From assembly GCA_002451065.1 (NCBI GenBank), contig DKBC01000200.1, positions 1 through 19,036 on the forward strand: 19,036 bases of DNA, read 5' to 3'. This DNA comes from Betaproteobacteria bacterium UBA6910. GTDB lineage: Bacteria; Pseudomonadota; Gammaproteobacteria; Burkholderiales; UBA6910. The notes under the pieces were generated by a model. It saw only the letters and a program-made list of their open reading frames with translations, searched no databases and was not told the DNA's origin. Numbering within the stretch: the first letter of the stretch is position 1; the number at the start of each line of letters is the position of its first letter. Both the position numbers and the translations under genes were made by a program. Positions 7,311 to 14,086 of the stretch are shown here, piece by piece.

Positions 7311-8009
7311 CTAATCGGACACGAGGCCGCGCACCAACAGCAGGGCCCGCAGGAAGGTTGCGCCGTTTTCCGGCCTGGAAAAATGGCGATACGCCTGCAC
7401 CGCGAAGAAATGCGGATCAAACAGGAACAGCGTGAGGTTGATGGCGGCGGTGCTCCGGAATCCGTCGCCCGGGTAAAGGGTGAGAATCACCTGTCGCAGC
7501 TCGTGGGGCAGCGTCGCGATCTGCGTGACCCCGGCAATGTACTCCTGAGCAACCATCGTTGGCCGGTCGAAGGAAAAGTTCCTGAGGGCAATGAGGTGGG
7601 CTACCTCGTGCGCGATCAGGCTCCGGTAAAGCTCCCGATCGGCGGGCAGGCCCAGGATGCTCTTCTGGCCCCGGCTCACTTCCGCAAAGCTCAGAACGCG
7701 GATCTGCCGATTCCGGTGGTCGAGCGAACCCAGCGAGTGGGGAATGTTCTCGGGTGGAAGCCGGTCTACAATCTGCATCTCGAAGCCGCCGCCCCGCGTG
7801 TAACCGTTAGACTCGAGAAACGCTATCGAATACGCAGCAGCCTGGCACGCGGAATCCGCGTCCGCGGCATCGGAATGCGAGACTGAAATATCGGTGCCGG
7901 GACAAAGCAGGCGCTCCGCCAGGACGTTTGCCGGGCAGGCCGCGGCCGCAAGCACCAAAGCCAGCCACGCAGTCCGGGCAACCGCCGCAAGGTTTCCCCA
8001 CGATGGCAT
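7311..8009 (-). CDS. Secreted zincin-like protein with HEVAH motif
   Basis: This 232-residue protein is uncharacterised. It opens with a signal peptide (TAWLALVLAAAACPANVLAE, cleavage expected near residue 31). It contains the zinc-metallopeptidase motif HEVAH (H134, E135, H138), followed 18 residues later by a Glu in VAQEYIAGVTQ (E156), the spacing and context of a gluzincin third ligand. Three cysteines lie after the signal peptide. The pattern (a helix with LIAHEVAHLIAL, then a QEYIA helix) is seen in DUF-type secreted zincins, but I cannot name a family with certainty. ATG 8009 is chosen because it places the signal peptide at the N-terminus; the frame stays open to 8228 with no protein-like features. 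It is a single gene with 200 bases to the TIR-like gene downstream. Protease activity is a prediction. Confidence 0.75.
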   Translation of the reverse strand: MPSWGNLAAVARTAWLALVLAAAACPANVLAERLLCPGTDISVSHSDAADADSACQAAAYSIAFLESNGYTRGGGFEMQIVDRLPPENIPHSLGSLDHRNRQIRVLSFAEVSRGQKSILGLPADRELYRSLIAHEVAHLIALRNFSFDRPTMVAQEYIAGVTQIATLPHELRQVILTLYPGDGFRSTAAINLTLFLFDPHFFAVQAYRHFSRPENGATFLRALLLVRGLVSD

Positions 8010-8557
8010 TAAGCGTGTGACGGGATTCAAGCGCGGCCCAGACAAGACGCCCGCCGTTCGTGGCCCGCGGCGCCGTTTCGCCGCCTCAAGGGTAAAGGCT
8101 TGTACCAGAGCGATTCTGCACCTCCAACCAATGGCATGGGTCGCTGTTCCACGGGACAACCCCCGAGAGACCGCGGGCGCGACCCAGCCGCCACCATACA
8201 CGAGTCGAATCGCGCACACGAACAACACGCTGTCCCACCGAGCTCATACTGGGAACCCTAGTGATTCGTTCGTGTTTAACGCGCACGTCGCGGCCAGGAG
8301 CCCGAGCGCCCCCTGACCGCGCTGGGCGCCACGGCGCGGATCACGGCGGCGGCGTTACGCTGGCGTGAAGACGAGAAGGCCGGGCTCGCATGGACAGGTC
8401 CTCCCGCCAAGGTGTCCGCGCCGCTGGCACGGCAATCCGAGGGGCCGCGCGCGACAGTAGCGGATTATCTCCGTATCGTATGCTAATCTTCGAGGGGAGG
8501 CTCCCAGGGAGCCTGGATCGCAAAATGAACCGTCGACCCACAGAGGAGGAAGAATCA
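8010..8557. other. 548-base stretch without a supported gene
   Basis: This divergent spacer lies between the zincin-like gene (minus) and the cytochrome c gene (plus). I see no RNA gene. The part at 8280-8486 is open on the plus strand for 68 codons to a TAA and reads like GC-rich coding sequence (for example GATARITAAALRWREDEK), but it has no convincing start and I recognise no family; it may be a gene remnant. A perfect inverted repeat lies at 8498-8514. Promoters for both flanking genes must lie here, but I could not define them from sequence. Confidence 0.6.
8498..8514. repeat. Perfect 8-base inverted repeat upstream of the cytochrome c gene
   Basis: AGGCTCCC, a single A, then GGGAGCCT form a perfect palindrome about 44 bases before the cytochrome c start. 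It could be an operator for a dimeric regulator. As RNA it could fold as a 6-base-pair stem with a 5-base loop in the 5' leader. There is no T-run, so it is not a terminator. Nothing in the sequence identifies the binding protein. Confidence 0.6.
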
Positions 8558-8986
8558 ATGAGATACATTCGCACTGCCGCCGCCGTTGCAGCGGCCGGAC
8601 TGATGGCAGTATCGTTCGCGTCGTTTGCGGCGGACGGCGACCTCGGGAAAAGGGAGTTCGAAAGCAACTGCGCCGTATGCCACGGGCTGCAGGGAAAGGG
8701 CAACGGGCCATATGCGGGGCTGATAACCCAGAAGGTTCCCGACATCTCGACCCTGGCGAAGAGAAACAATGGGTCATTCCCCTTCAACCGCGTCTACGAG
8801 GTCATCGACGGCAGGGCAGCGGTGAAAGCCCACGGCGACAGGGACATGCCCATCTGGGGCAACGACTATAACCAGAAGGCGGTCGATTATCACCGGGATT
8901 TCTACCGCGCCTACGACGCCGAGTCGTTCGTGCGCGGGCGCATCCTTGCGCTGGTGGCCTACATCTACGGACTCCAGGACAAATAG
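8558..8986 (+). CDS. Small periplasmic monohaem cytochrome c
   Basis: This 142-residue protein is a class I c-type cytochrome that carries electrons in the periplasm. A signal peptide (RTAAAVAAAGLMAVSFASFA) is followed after the predicted cleavage near residue 25 by one haem attachment motif CAVCH (C38, C41, H42). M97 in DMPIWG is the likely axial ligand, and a final helix (RILALVAYIYGLQ) is typical of the fold. The ATG at 8558 is preceded by a strong Shine-Dalgarno stretch (GAGGAGGAAG). The gene stands alone on the plus strand with its own terminator at 9060-9087. The redox partner cannot be told from the neighbours. The insertion between motif and Met ligand (YNQKAVDYHRDFYRAY follows the Met) is ordinary for this group. 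Confidence 0.93.
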   Translation: MRYIRTAAAVAAAGLMAVSFASFAADGDLGKREFESNCAVCHGLQGKGNGPYAGLITQKVPDISTLAKRNNGSFPFNRVYEVIDGRAAVKAHGDRDMPIWGNDYNQKAVDYHRDFYRAYDAESFVRGRILALVAYIYGLQDK

Positions 8987-9059
8987 CCGGGCCGGCGTGA
9001 GAAGGCAATTATCGCGCCGCCGCTTGGCGTAACAGCCGCCCAAGCGCCGACTAATAAAG

Positions 9060-9087
9060 AAAGGAGCCTGACCGGCTCCTTTTTTTT
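9060..9087 (+). terminator. Rho-independent terminator after the cytochrome c gene
   Basis: AAAGGAGCC and GGCTCCTTT pair as a 9-base stem around a TGACC loop, followed by an eight-base T-run. It lies about 75 bases after the cytochrome stop. The A-rich left flank (TAATAAAGAAAGG) may let it also act, more weakly, on transcripts of the convergent CDP-diglyceride synthase operon. A weaker inverted repeat (CGCTTGG/CCAAGCG, 9021-9046) precedes it. Confidence 0.9.
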
Positions 9088-9183
9088 CGGCCTATTCCAC
9101 CCGCTGATCCCAGTTTGCTGCCGACATCGATTTCCGACGCCACTGTGGGGCTCAGCCCGTACGGCCTTTCTGGACCACGCCGC

Positions 9184-10128
9184 CTACCCGGCGTAGAAGT
9201 AGCGGGTCAGGTGGAAGAACACCGGCGCCGAGAAGCACACCGAGTCCAGCCGGTCCAGGAAGCCGCCGTGGCCCTCGATCATGTGGCCCCAGTCCTTGAC
9301 GCCGCGGTCGCGCTTGATGGCGGACATGACCAGACCACCCAGGAACCCCATGAGGGTGATGGCGAAGGCCATGGCGCCGGCGGCCCAGAAGCCGAAAGGC
9401 GTGATCCACCACAGGAGGGCGCCCAGGAAAGTGGCGCTGGCGACACCGCCCACGAACCCTTCCACGGTCTTGGAGGGTGACACTTCGGGGGCAATCTTGC
9501 GTTTGCCGAGGAGCTTGCCCCAGACGTATTGCAGCACGTCGCTGGATTGCACCACCAGGATGAGGAAGATCATGAGCAGCGCGTTGCGCTCCTCGTATCC
9601 CGGAATCTGGAGCAGGAGCAGCGCCGGCACATGGGAGACGCAGTAAACGGTGATCATGAGCCCCCACTGGGTCTCGGCGGTGCGCTCCATGAAATCCCGG
9701 GTGTCTCCCGGCAGCACCGCCACCACCGGCAGGAACAGGTAGGCGTAAACCGGCACGAACACGGTGAACAGACCGTACCATTCCATGCCCACCAGCACGT
9801 ACTGGAACGGCGTGACAATAAAGAAACTGGCGAACAGGGCCAGGTGGTCGCCCCGGCGCGTCGGGGTGAGGGTGATGAACTCCCGCAGCGCGAACATGGA
9901 GAGCAGGGCGTAGAGCACGATGACGGCGCCCCGGCCCAGGGCCAGCGCGCCGCCCATCACCAGCACCATCCACCACCAGGCGCGGATGCGGGCGTTGAGG
10001 TTCGCGATCATGTCGGCGGCAGAGCCCGCTCCATAGCGTCGCTGCAGGAACCAGCCGATGGCGCTGGCCAGCAACAGGACCGCCGCGATGCCGCCGAAGA
10101 TGGCGTAGGTCTGCTGCTCCGCCGTCAT
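9184..10128 (-). CDS. cdsA: CDP-diglyceride synthase (phosphatidate cytidylyltransferase, YnbB-like)
   Basis: This 314-residue multi-spanning membrane protein makes CDP-diacylglycerol from phosphatidate and CTP, the precursor of membrane phospholipids. It has about eight hydrophobic segments. The C-terminal CdsA signature lies at residues 269-295: SAIKR, then KD (278-279), GHGG (286-289) and LDRLD (291-295). The residue before GHGG is Glu instead of the Pro usual in the main CdsA. It starts at ATG 10128, overlapping the acyltransferase stop by ATGA. Its partners, a YnbA-like transferase and an acyltransferase, suggest it is the YnbB-type paralogue and not the housekeeping enzyme of the fatty-acid/isoprenoid cluster. 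That paralogy is inference, since the rest of the genome is not visible. Confidence 0.9.
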   Translation of the reverse strand: MTAEQQTYAIFGGIAAVLLLASAIGWFLQRRYGAGSAADMIANLNARIRAWWWMVLVMGGALALGRGAVIVLYALLSMFALREFITLTPTRRGDHLALFASFFIVTPFQYVLVGMEWYGLFTVFVPVYAYLFLPVVAVLPGDTRDFMERTAETQWGLMITVYCVSHVPALLLLQIPGYEERNALLMIFLILVVQSSDVLQYVWGKLLGKRKIAPEVSPSKTVEGFVGGVASATFLGALLWWITPFGFWAAGAMAFAITLMGFLGGLVMSAIKRDRGVKDWGHMIEGHGGFLDRLDSVCFSAPVFFHLTRYFYAG

Positions 10129-10739
10129 TGCTTCCCCAGTTCGATGACAGCGTTGCGCGCCCGCTCCAGGAACGCCACTTTCTCCTCGCCCTCCTCCACG
10201 TGCAGGGGCGCGCCGAACGTCAGTGAGCACAGCAGCGGCACCGGGAACACCTCGTCCTTGGGCAGCACCCGCGCCAGGTTGCTGATCCAGACGGGAATGA
10301 TGTCAGCTTCGGGCCGGCGCCGCGCCAGGTGGTAGATGCCGCTCTTGAACGGGAGCATTTCCTGTTCCAGGTTGCGCGTGCCCTCGGGAAAGAAAATCAG
10401 CGAATCGTTCCAGTCCAGGGCCTCGGCCATCGGCGCCAGGGGGTCGTCATGGGGGGAACTCCCGCCGCGCTCCACCAGCACGCCGCGAAAAACCCGATGG
10501 ATCAGGTAGCGGCGCAGCGCATCCTTCTCCCAGTAGTCGGCCGCAGCCACGGGGCGGGTGCTCGGGCGCAGGTTGGGCGGCAGCGAGGCCCACACCAGGA
10601 TGAAGTCCAGGTGGCTGGTGTGATTGGCAATGTAGATGCGCGGCCCGCCCGCCGGCTGGCAGCCGAGCCAGCGCGCCTGCACCCCCGTGAGGAGCTTGGC
10701 GAGTCCGACAATGGTCGCGGCGACGGTGGGCTCGAACAC
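10125..10739 (-). CDS. 1-acylglycerol-3-phosphate acyltransferase family protein (PlsC-like)
   Basis: This 204-residue protein is a glycerophospholipid acyltransferase of the PlsC/LPLAT family, which transfers a fatty acyl chain to lysophosphatidate to give phosphatidate at the inner membrane. Motif I is NHTSHLD (H40 and D45, the Hx4D catalytic pair) and motif III is FFPEGTRN (about residues 116-123). A short hydrophobic N-terminus precedes motif I. The GTG at 10739 lies two bases after the stop of the YnbA-like gene, which fixes the start; a longer open frame upstream only shadows that gene. The stop overlaps the CDP-diglyceride synthase start by ATGA. Position between a CDP-alcohol transferase and CdsA fits a phosphatidate to CDP-diacylglycerol to phospholipid route within one operon. 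Confidence 0.9.
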   Translation of the reverse strand: MFEPTVAATIVGLAKLLTGVQARWLGCQPAGGPRIYIANHTSHLDFILVWASLPPNLRPSTRPVAAADYWEKDALRRYLIHRVFRGVLVERGGSSPHDDPLAPMAEALDWNDSLIFFPEGTRNLEQEMLPFKSGIYHLARRRPEADIIPVWISNLARVLPKDEVFPVPLLCSLTFGAPLHVEEGEEKVAFLERARNAVIELGKQ

Positions 10740-10741
10740 GG

Positions 10742-11350
10742 TCAGCGCGGCTTCAGTTCCGCCAACCCCTTGCGCACGCGGTTGACGATGGTGACGGAGA
10801 TGAGAAGCGCCAGCGCCGGAAATATCCACCCCAGCCAGCCGGCGGGGGCCAAGCCGAGGCCGACGCCAAGCCCGAGCGCCCCGAAAACGAAGGCGCGGTC
10901 GCTCTTGCCCATGGGGCCGTCGTAGCGCCGACTGGCGCCTGTCATCACCGCCACCGTCCCCGCCATCTCGGAGATGACCGCGAGGACGATCACCGCGCCG
11001 ACCCAGGCCGGCGAGAAATGCGGCAGGAAGGCGAAGGGCAGATAAAGGAACGCGTCGGACACCACGTCGCACAGCTCATTGAGATAAGCGCCCAGCGCCG
11101 ATTTCTGCCCGAATTCCCGGGCCAGCATGCCGTCGATGGCATTGAACGCCATGCGCGCGAACAGCAGCAGCGGCAGCAGCAGGAACAACGAAGACTGCTC
11201 GGAACGGGCCGCCAGCAGCAGGCCAACGGCCACCGACAACACCGCCGCCACCAGCGTCACCTGGTTGGCGGTGACACCTGCTGCCGCGAGGCGGCGCACC
11301 AGGGGGCGCAGCAGGTCCTGAAAACGGGGCTTGAGGGCGTAGATGCTCAT
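10742..11350 (-). CDS. CDP-alcohol phosphatidyltransferase (YnbA-like)
   Basis: This 202-residue membrane protein belongs to the CDP-alcohol phosphatidyltransferase family, which joins a phosphatidyl group from CDP-diacylglycerol to an alcohol. The active-site motif is at residues 70-99: NAIDGMLAR, G87, N91, D95 and D99. The canonical motif is Dx2DGx2ARx8Gx3Dx3D, so the first and fourth aspartates would be Asn here (N70, N91), while D73, D95 and a further D99 remain. The E. coli YnbA family shows the same kind of Asn changes as I recall it. Six or so hydrophobic segments are visible. It is first in an operon with the acyltransferase (2-base gap) and CdsA. The alcohol acceptor cannot be read from the sequence. 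Confidence 0.88.
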   Translation of the reverse strand: MSIYALKPRFQDLLRPLVRRLAAAGVTANQVTLVAAVLSVAVGLLLAARSEQSSLFLLLPLLLFARMAFNAIDGMLAREFGQKSALGAYLNELCDVVSDAFLYLPFAFLPHFSPAWVGAVIVLAVISEMAGTVAVMTGASRRYDGPMGKSDRAFVFGALGLGVGLGLAPAGWLGWIFPALALLISVTIVNRVRKGLAELKPR

Positions 11351-11499
11351 CCGGCAGAAATGGGGAGCCGCGGAACAACGGGACTGGTGATCACGGGCAC
11401 AGGCGGCGCAACGTACTGCCTTCAGGGCGGGTCTCGTTCCCGGACGTGGGCGCCATCATAGCACCGAAATTCGGGAGCGCGCCCGGGCCGGGCGCCAAC

Positions 11500-11522
11500 A
11501 AAAAAGCGGGGCTGCGCCCCGC
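11500..11522 (-). terminator. Rho-independent terminator after the 19-residue-repeat protein gene
   Basis: On the minus strand GCGGGGC and GCCCCGC form a 7-base-pair GC stem with a 3-base loop, followed by a T-run (TTTTTTG). It lies about 25 bases after the stop of the repeat-protein gene at 11546, so it ends the three-gene secreted-protein operon before the phospholipid operon. Confidence 0.85.
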
Positions 11523-11545
11523 CCGAGATGACCCCCTTCAGCCCG

Positions 11546-12130
11546 TCAGCGCGGGCCGCCCTGCCCCATGCCGCGGTGCATGCCCATGCCGTGGCCGGGA
11601 CCCATGGGTTCTTCCATGTCCCGGCGCATCTGCTGGCGCTCCTCGGGCGTCATGCGCTCCCAGCGCTCCCGGAGTTCCCGTCGCCGGGCGTCCCGCTCCT
11701 CGGGAGGAAGGTTCTGCCAGCGCTCCCGCATGCGGCTGTGCATCTGGTCCCGTTCTTCGGGACTCATGTGATGCCAGCGCTCCCGCAGGCGCTCGCGACG
11801 GGCCATTGGTCCCTCGGGGCGAAGGGTGTCCCGATACTCGCGCAGGGCCTCGCGCATCTGCTGCCGCTGTTCCGGCGACATGTGCTGCCATTGCCCGCGC
11901 ATCTGCTCGCGCCTCGCGGCCCTGTCCTCCGCCGAGAGCCCGCGCCACTGCTGGCGCAGGCGATCCATCTCGGCGCGGCGCTCTATGGGGGGGAGCGACC
12001 GCAGGCGCTCCATCTGCTCGCTCGACAGTACGCCGGGTCCCGGCTCCACGTCCGGCTGGGCGAAGGCGGGCGTCGCCGTCGCCAGCACCCACCCCAGCAC
12101 CGCAATGATCCCCAAGTTCGCCAGCCTCAT
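11546..12130 (-). CDS. Secreted helical protein with seven 19-residue repeats (DUF3106-like)
   Basis: This 194-residue exported protein has a signal peptide ending AFA (residues 1-24). From residue 39 to 171 it consists of seven consecutive 19-residue repeats without gaps, with a consensus near LRERWxxMSPEERxQMRxx, for example LRERWHHMSPEERDQMHSR and LRERWERMTPEERQQMRRD. The Trp, Pro-Glu-Glu-Arg and charged positions recur. It ends in a Gly/Met/His-rich tail (MGPGHGMGMHRGMGQGG) that could bind metal. The sequence resembles DUF3106-type proteins and is loosely reminiscent of Spy/CpxP chaperones, but I cannot assign a function. ATG 12130 has GGAGGA upstream. It is the last of three secreted-protein genes divergent from ompR-envZ and is followed by a terminator. 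Confidence 0.82.
   Translation of the reverse strand: MRLANLGIIAVLGWVLATATPAFAQPDVEPGPGVLSSEQMERLRSLPPIERRAEMDRLRQQWRGLSAEDRAARREQMRGQWQHMSPEQRQQMREALREYRDTLRPEGPMARRERLRERWHHMSPEERDQMHSRMRERWQNLPPEERDARRRELRERWERMTPEERQQMRRDMEEPMGPGHGMGMHRGMGQGGPR
11618..12016 (-). repeat. 57-base periodic coding repeat, seven units
   Basis: The seven 19-residue repeats of the secreted helical protein occupy seven successive 57-base units. Protein repeats are closer to each other than the DNA is, and no unit shows an indel. The third unit (LREYRDTLRPEGPMARRER) is the most diverged. This is protein-level periodicity inside a gene and not a separate element. Confidence 0.85.
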
Positions 12131-12208
12131 GACGCGTCCTCCACGCCGCGCACGTTACCGCAGGCGGCGGCGACGGGAAAGCTCCCGCCACCGCCCGCTC
12201 CCCGGTGC

Positions 12209-12742
12209 TTACTCCTTGGGGGGCACCGCCTGCCGCCAGCCGCGGCCCATGCCATAACCGCCCATGGGATGGCCGCTCTGGAATTCCTCCAGGCTCAGCT
12301 TGCCATCCTTGTTGGTGTCCATGGCGTCGAAGTTGTAGGACAGGCCGGGATGGGTCTGGACCTCTTCCGTTGTCAGGGCCCCGTCCTTGTCGGCATCCAG
12401 CGCCTTGAAGTGGGCCTCCCGGTGCTGTTCAAAGGTTTCCCCTTGCCGCGCGCCGGGGCCCATGCCATAAGCGCCCGCCGGGGGCGCGGACTGGTATTCC
12501 TCCAGGCTCAGTTTGCCGTCCTTGTCGGTGTCCATGGCATTAAAGCGGGCCTCGCGGTGCTGTTTCCAGGTTTGGGCCTGGCCACCTTCGGAGGTGCTCC
12601 AGCACGGATGATCACCGCCCGGGCCGTACCCTCCCATGTGACCCATGCCGCGTGGACCGTAACCCGGCCCATAGGGATGGGCGAACGCCACCGCGCCGGC
12701 GAACGCCAGGGCGAGTGCAAGTGCCAATTTGGTCTTCAACAT
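12209..12742 (-). CDS. Secreted EF-hand protein with three calcium-binding loops
   Basis: This 177-residue protein has a signal peptide (LALALALAFAGAVAFA, cleavage before HPYG at about residue 22). Three canonical EF-hand loops follow: DTDKDGKLSLEE (71-82), DADKDGALTTEE (116-127) and DTNKDGKLSLEE (142-153). Each has Asp at positions 1, 3 (Asn in the third) and 5 and Glu at position 12. Loops one and three are followed by similar Gly/Met-rich spacers (YGMGPG and YGMGRG), suggesting internal duplication. The N-terminus is Gly/His/Met-rich (GMGHMGGYGPGGDH). It is expected to bind Ca2+ in the periplasm. ATG 12742 has an AAGGAG upstream. The gap of 42 bases to the upstream gene and 78 to the next suggests one operon. 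Its job is unknown; calcium buffering or sensing is inference. Confidence 0.88.
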   Translation of the reverse strand: MLKTKLALALALAFAGAVAFAHPYGPGYGPRGMGHMGGYGPGGDHPCWSTSEGGQAQTWKQHREARFNAMDTDKDGKLSLEEYQSAPPAGAYGMGPGARQGETFEQHREAHFKALDADKDGALTTEEVQTHPGLSYNFDAMDTNKDGKLSLEEFQSGHPMGGYGMGRGWRQAVPPKE

Positions 12743-12784
12743 GGCTATCTCCTTTCTTCAAATGGCCCGGGCAACCCGGACCGT

Positions 12785-13123
12785 TCACTGCTGTGCTGCA
12801 ATCCGCTTCTCGTTGTCGTGTTTCTGGTTGTAGATGTCCCGGCTTGCCCGGTTCAGATCCCGGTGCAGGTCCCTCCGCTCATCGCGGGTGAGCACGCCAT
12901 CCGACTTATAGCGCCGCTCTTCGGCCCGGATATACCTCTGCTGGTGGCGCAGCCGATGGGCCTCAGCCCGGGTGAGTTCCCCGCTCCTCACGCCCTGCTG
13001 AACGCGTTGCTGCTGGTGGTGCTGACGGTGGTTCACGCCCGGGTCGCGTTTTTCCGCGTGGGACAGGGCGGGGGCCGATATCGCCATCGCGGCGGCCAGT
13101 AGGGTGGACATCATCTTGTTCAT
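12785..13123 (-). CDS. Small secreted basic protein with LTRxE repeats, function unknown
   Basis: This 112-residue protein starts with a signal peptide (MSTLLAAAMAISAPALSHA, cleavage near residue 23). The rest is basic, helical and rich in His, Gln and Arg. Two related segments, GELTRAEAHRLRHQQRYIRA and GVLTRDERRDLHRDLNRASR, suggest an internal duplication of an EF-hand-like or helix-turn-helix unit, but no complete calcium loop is present. Similar proteins are frequent in betaproteobacteria as hypothetical proteins, as far as I recall. The ATG at 13123 has an excellent AAAGGAG upstream. It is the first gene of a minus-strand operon of three secreted proteins and faces ompR, with a 234-base shared upstream region. 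Confidence 0.85.
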   Translation of the reverse strand: MNKMMSTLLAAAMAISAPALSHAEKRDPGVNHRQHHQQQRVQQGVRSGELTRAEAHRLRHQQRYIRAEERRYKSDGVLTRDERRDLHRDLNRASRDIYNQKHDNEKRIAAQQ

Positions 13124-13232
13124 TGCTGCTCCTTTCCCAAGAGTCGTTGATCGTTTGTCTAAGGTATTCGGCGTTTCCGTTCTACCCCTGCAACCAATGC
13201 CTCCGTGATTGCAGTGTGGACCATGCTACGGA

Positions 13233-13314
13233 TTCGTTGTAACGAACCCGTTTCCGACCGGGGCCGGTTTGTAACGGGTTGTTGCGCACGGAACGGCCGA
13301 AACAAACTGTTACA
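13233..13314. promoter_or_regulatory. Divergent control region with three TGTAAC-type sites
   Basis: Between the secreted-protein operon and ompR lie two direct copies of TTGTAACG (13237-13244 and 13269-13276, start to start 32 bases, about three helical turns) and one inverted TGTTACA (13308-13314). The first copy sits in an inverted repeat, TTCGTT-GT-AACGAA (13233-13246). Separately, AACCCGTT (13245-13252) pairs with AACGGGTT (13273-13280). AACAAACTGTTACA at 13301-13314 resembles the known RstA box (TACATNTNGTTACA), an OmpR-family site. A binding role for the adjacent response regulator is inference. Confidence 0.55.
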
Positions 13315-13357
13315 CTCTTCTCGCCAGCGGCCGGCCACACCGCTAGGATACGCAGCC

Positions 13358-14086
13358 ATGCAGAGCCCCAAATCCCGGATCCTGGTGGTGGATGACGACC
13401 TGCGACTGCGGGACCTCCTGGAACGCTATCTTTCCGAGCAGGGCTTCGGAGTGCAGGCGGTTCCCGATGCCGGCGCCATGGACAAGGCCCTCGGTCGCGA
13501 ACGCTTCGACGCCTTGATCCTGGACCTGATGCTGCCGGGGGAAGACGGTCTTTCCATCTGCCGGCGCCTGCGCGCCGCGCGCAATGACCTGCCCATCATC
13601 ATGCTCACCGCCAAGGGCGACGAGGTGGACCGCATCGTCGGACTGGAGATGGGCGCGGACGATTACCTGCCCAAGCCCTTCAATCCCCGGGAGCTCGTGG
13701 CCCGCATCCACGCGGTGCTGCGGCGGAAGGCGCCCCCGGCGCCACCCGGAGCGCCCTCGGCAGAGGAAGCGCGGGCGCGGTTCGGTCCGTTCGAGCTGGA
13801 CCTCGCGGCGCGCACCCTGACCCGTGAGGGCGCGCCCGTCAACCTTACGACCGGGGAGTTCGCGCTGCTGAGGGCTTTCGTGGAGAACCCGCGCCGGCCG
13901 CTGTCCCGGGAACAGCTGATGGAGCGGGCGCGGGGGCGGGAGATGGAGGCGTTCGAGCGCAGCATTGACGTACAGGTGTCACGGCTGCGGAGGCTGATCG
14001 AGGATGATGCGTCCCACCCGCGCTACATCCAGACGGTGTGGGGGTTCGGCTACGTGTTTGTACCCGACGGCAGCCCGGCGAAATGA
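13358..14086 (+). CDS. ompR: OmpR-family response regulator
   Basis: This 242-residue protein has a receiver domain (residues 7-125) and a winged-helix DNA-binding domain (about 145-240). The acidic pocket is VDDD (11-14), the phosphorylated Asp is D56 in LILDLMLPGEDG, with T84 and K106 (LPKPF) completing the site. IIMLTAKGDEVDRIVGLEMG and PRYIQTVWGFGYVF are the OmpR hallmarks. The ATG at 13358 is chosen because the receiver fold begins right after it; the longer frame from 13205 crosses the regulatory region. The stop overlaps the sensor kinase start by ATGA. OmpR controls porins and osmotic or acid responses in model organisms; the regulon here is not visible, but the divergent secreted operon is a plausible target. 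Confidence 0.93.
   Translation: MQSPKSRILVVDDDLRLRDLLERYLSEQGFGVQAVPDAGAMDKALGRERFDALILDLMLPGEDGLSICRRLRAARNDLPIIMLTAKGDEVDRIVGLEMGADDYLPKPFNPRELVARIHAVLRRKAPPAPPGAPSAEEARARFGPFELDLAARTLTREGAPVNLTTGEFALLRAFVENPRRPLSREQLMERARGREMEAFERSIDVQVSRLRRLIEDDASHPRYIQTVWGFGYVFVPDGSPAK

Noticed and set aside
6226..7314. Plus-strand open frame of 362 codons opposite the TIR-like gene
   Set aside because: No recognisable motif; the minus-strand product has a clear TIR-like signature.
9021..9046. Inverted repeat CGCTTGG/CCAAGCG as an attachment site or riboswitch
   Set aside because: Short and imperfectly extended, with no conserved recombination core; at most a second hairpin before the cytochrome terminator.
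11618..12016. 57-base periodicity considered as a CRISPR or DNA tandem repeat
   Set aside because: The units are similar in protein more than in DNA, there are no spacers, and the period lies wholly within a secreted-protein gene.
11528..13102. Plus-strand open frame of 524 codons, the longest in the window
   Set aside because: It lies opposite three genes with signal peptides, good ribosome sites, EF-hands and repeats. Its own translation has no domain; its regularity mirrors the opposite-strand repeats.
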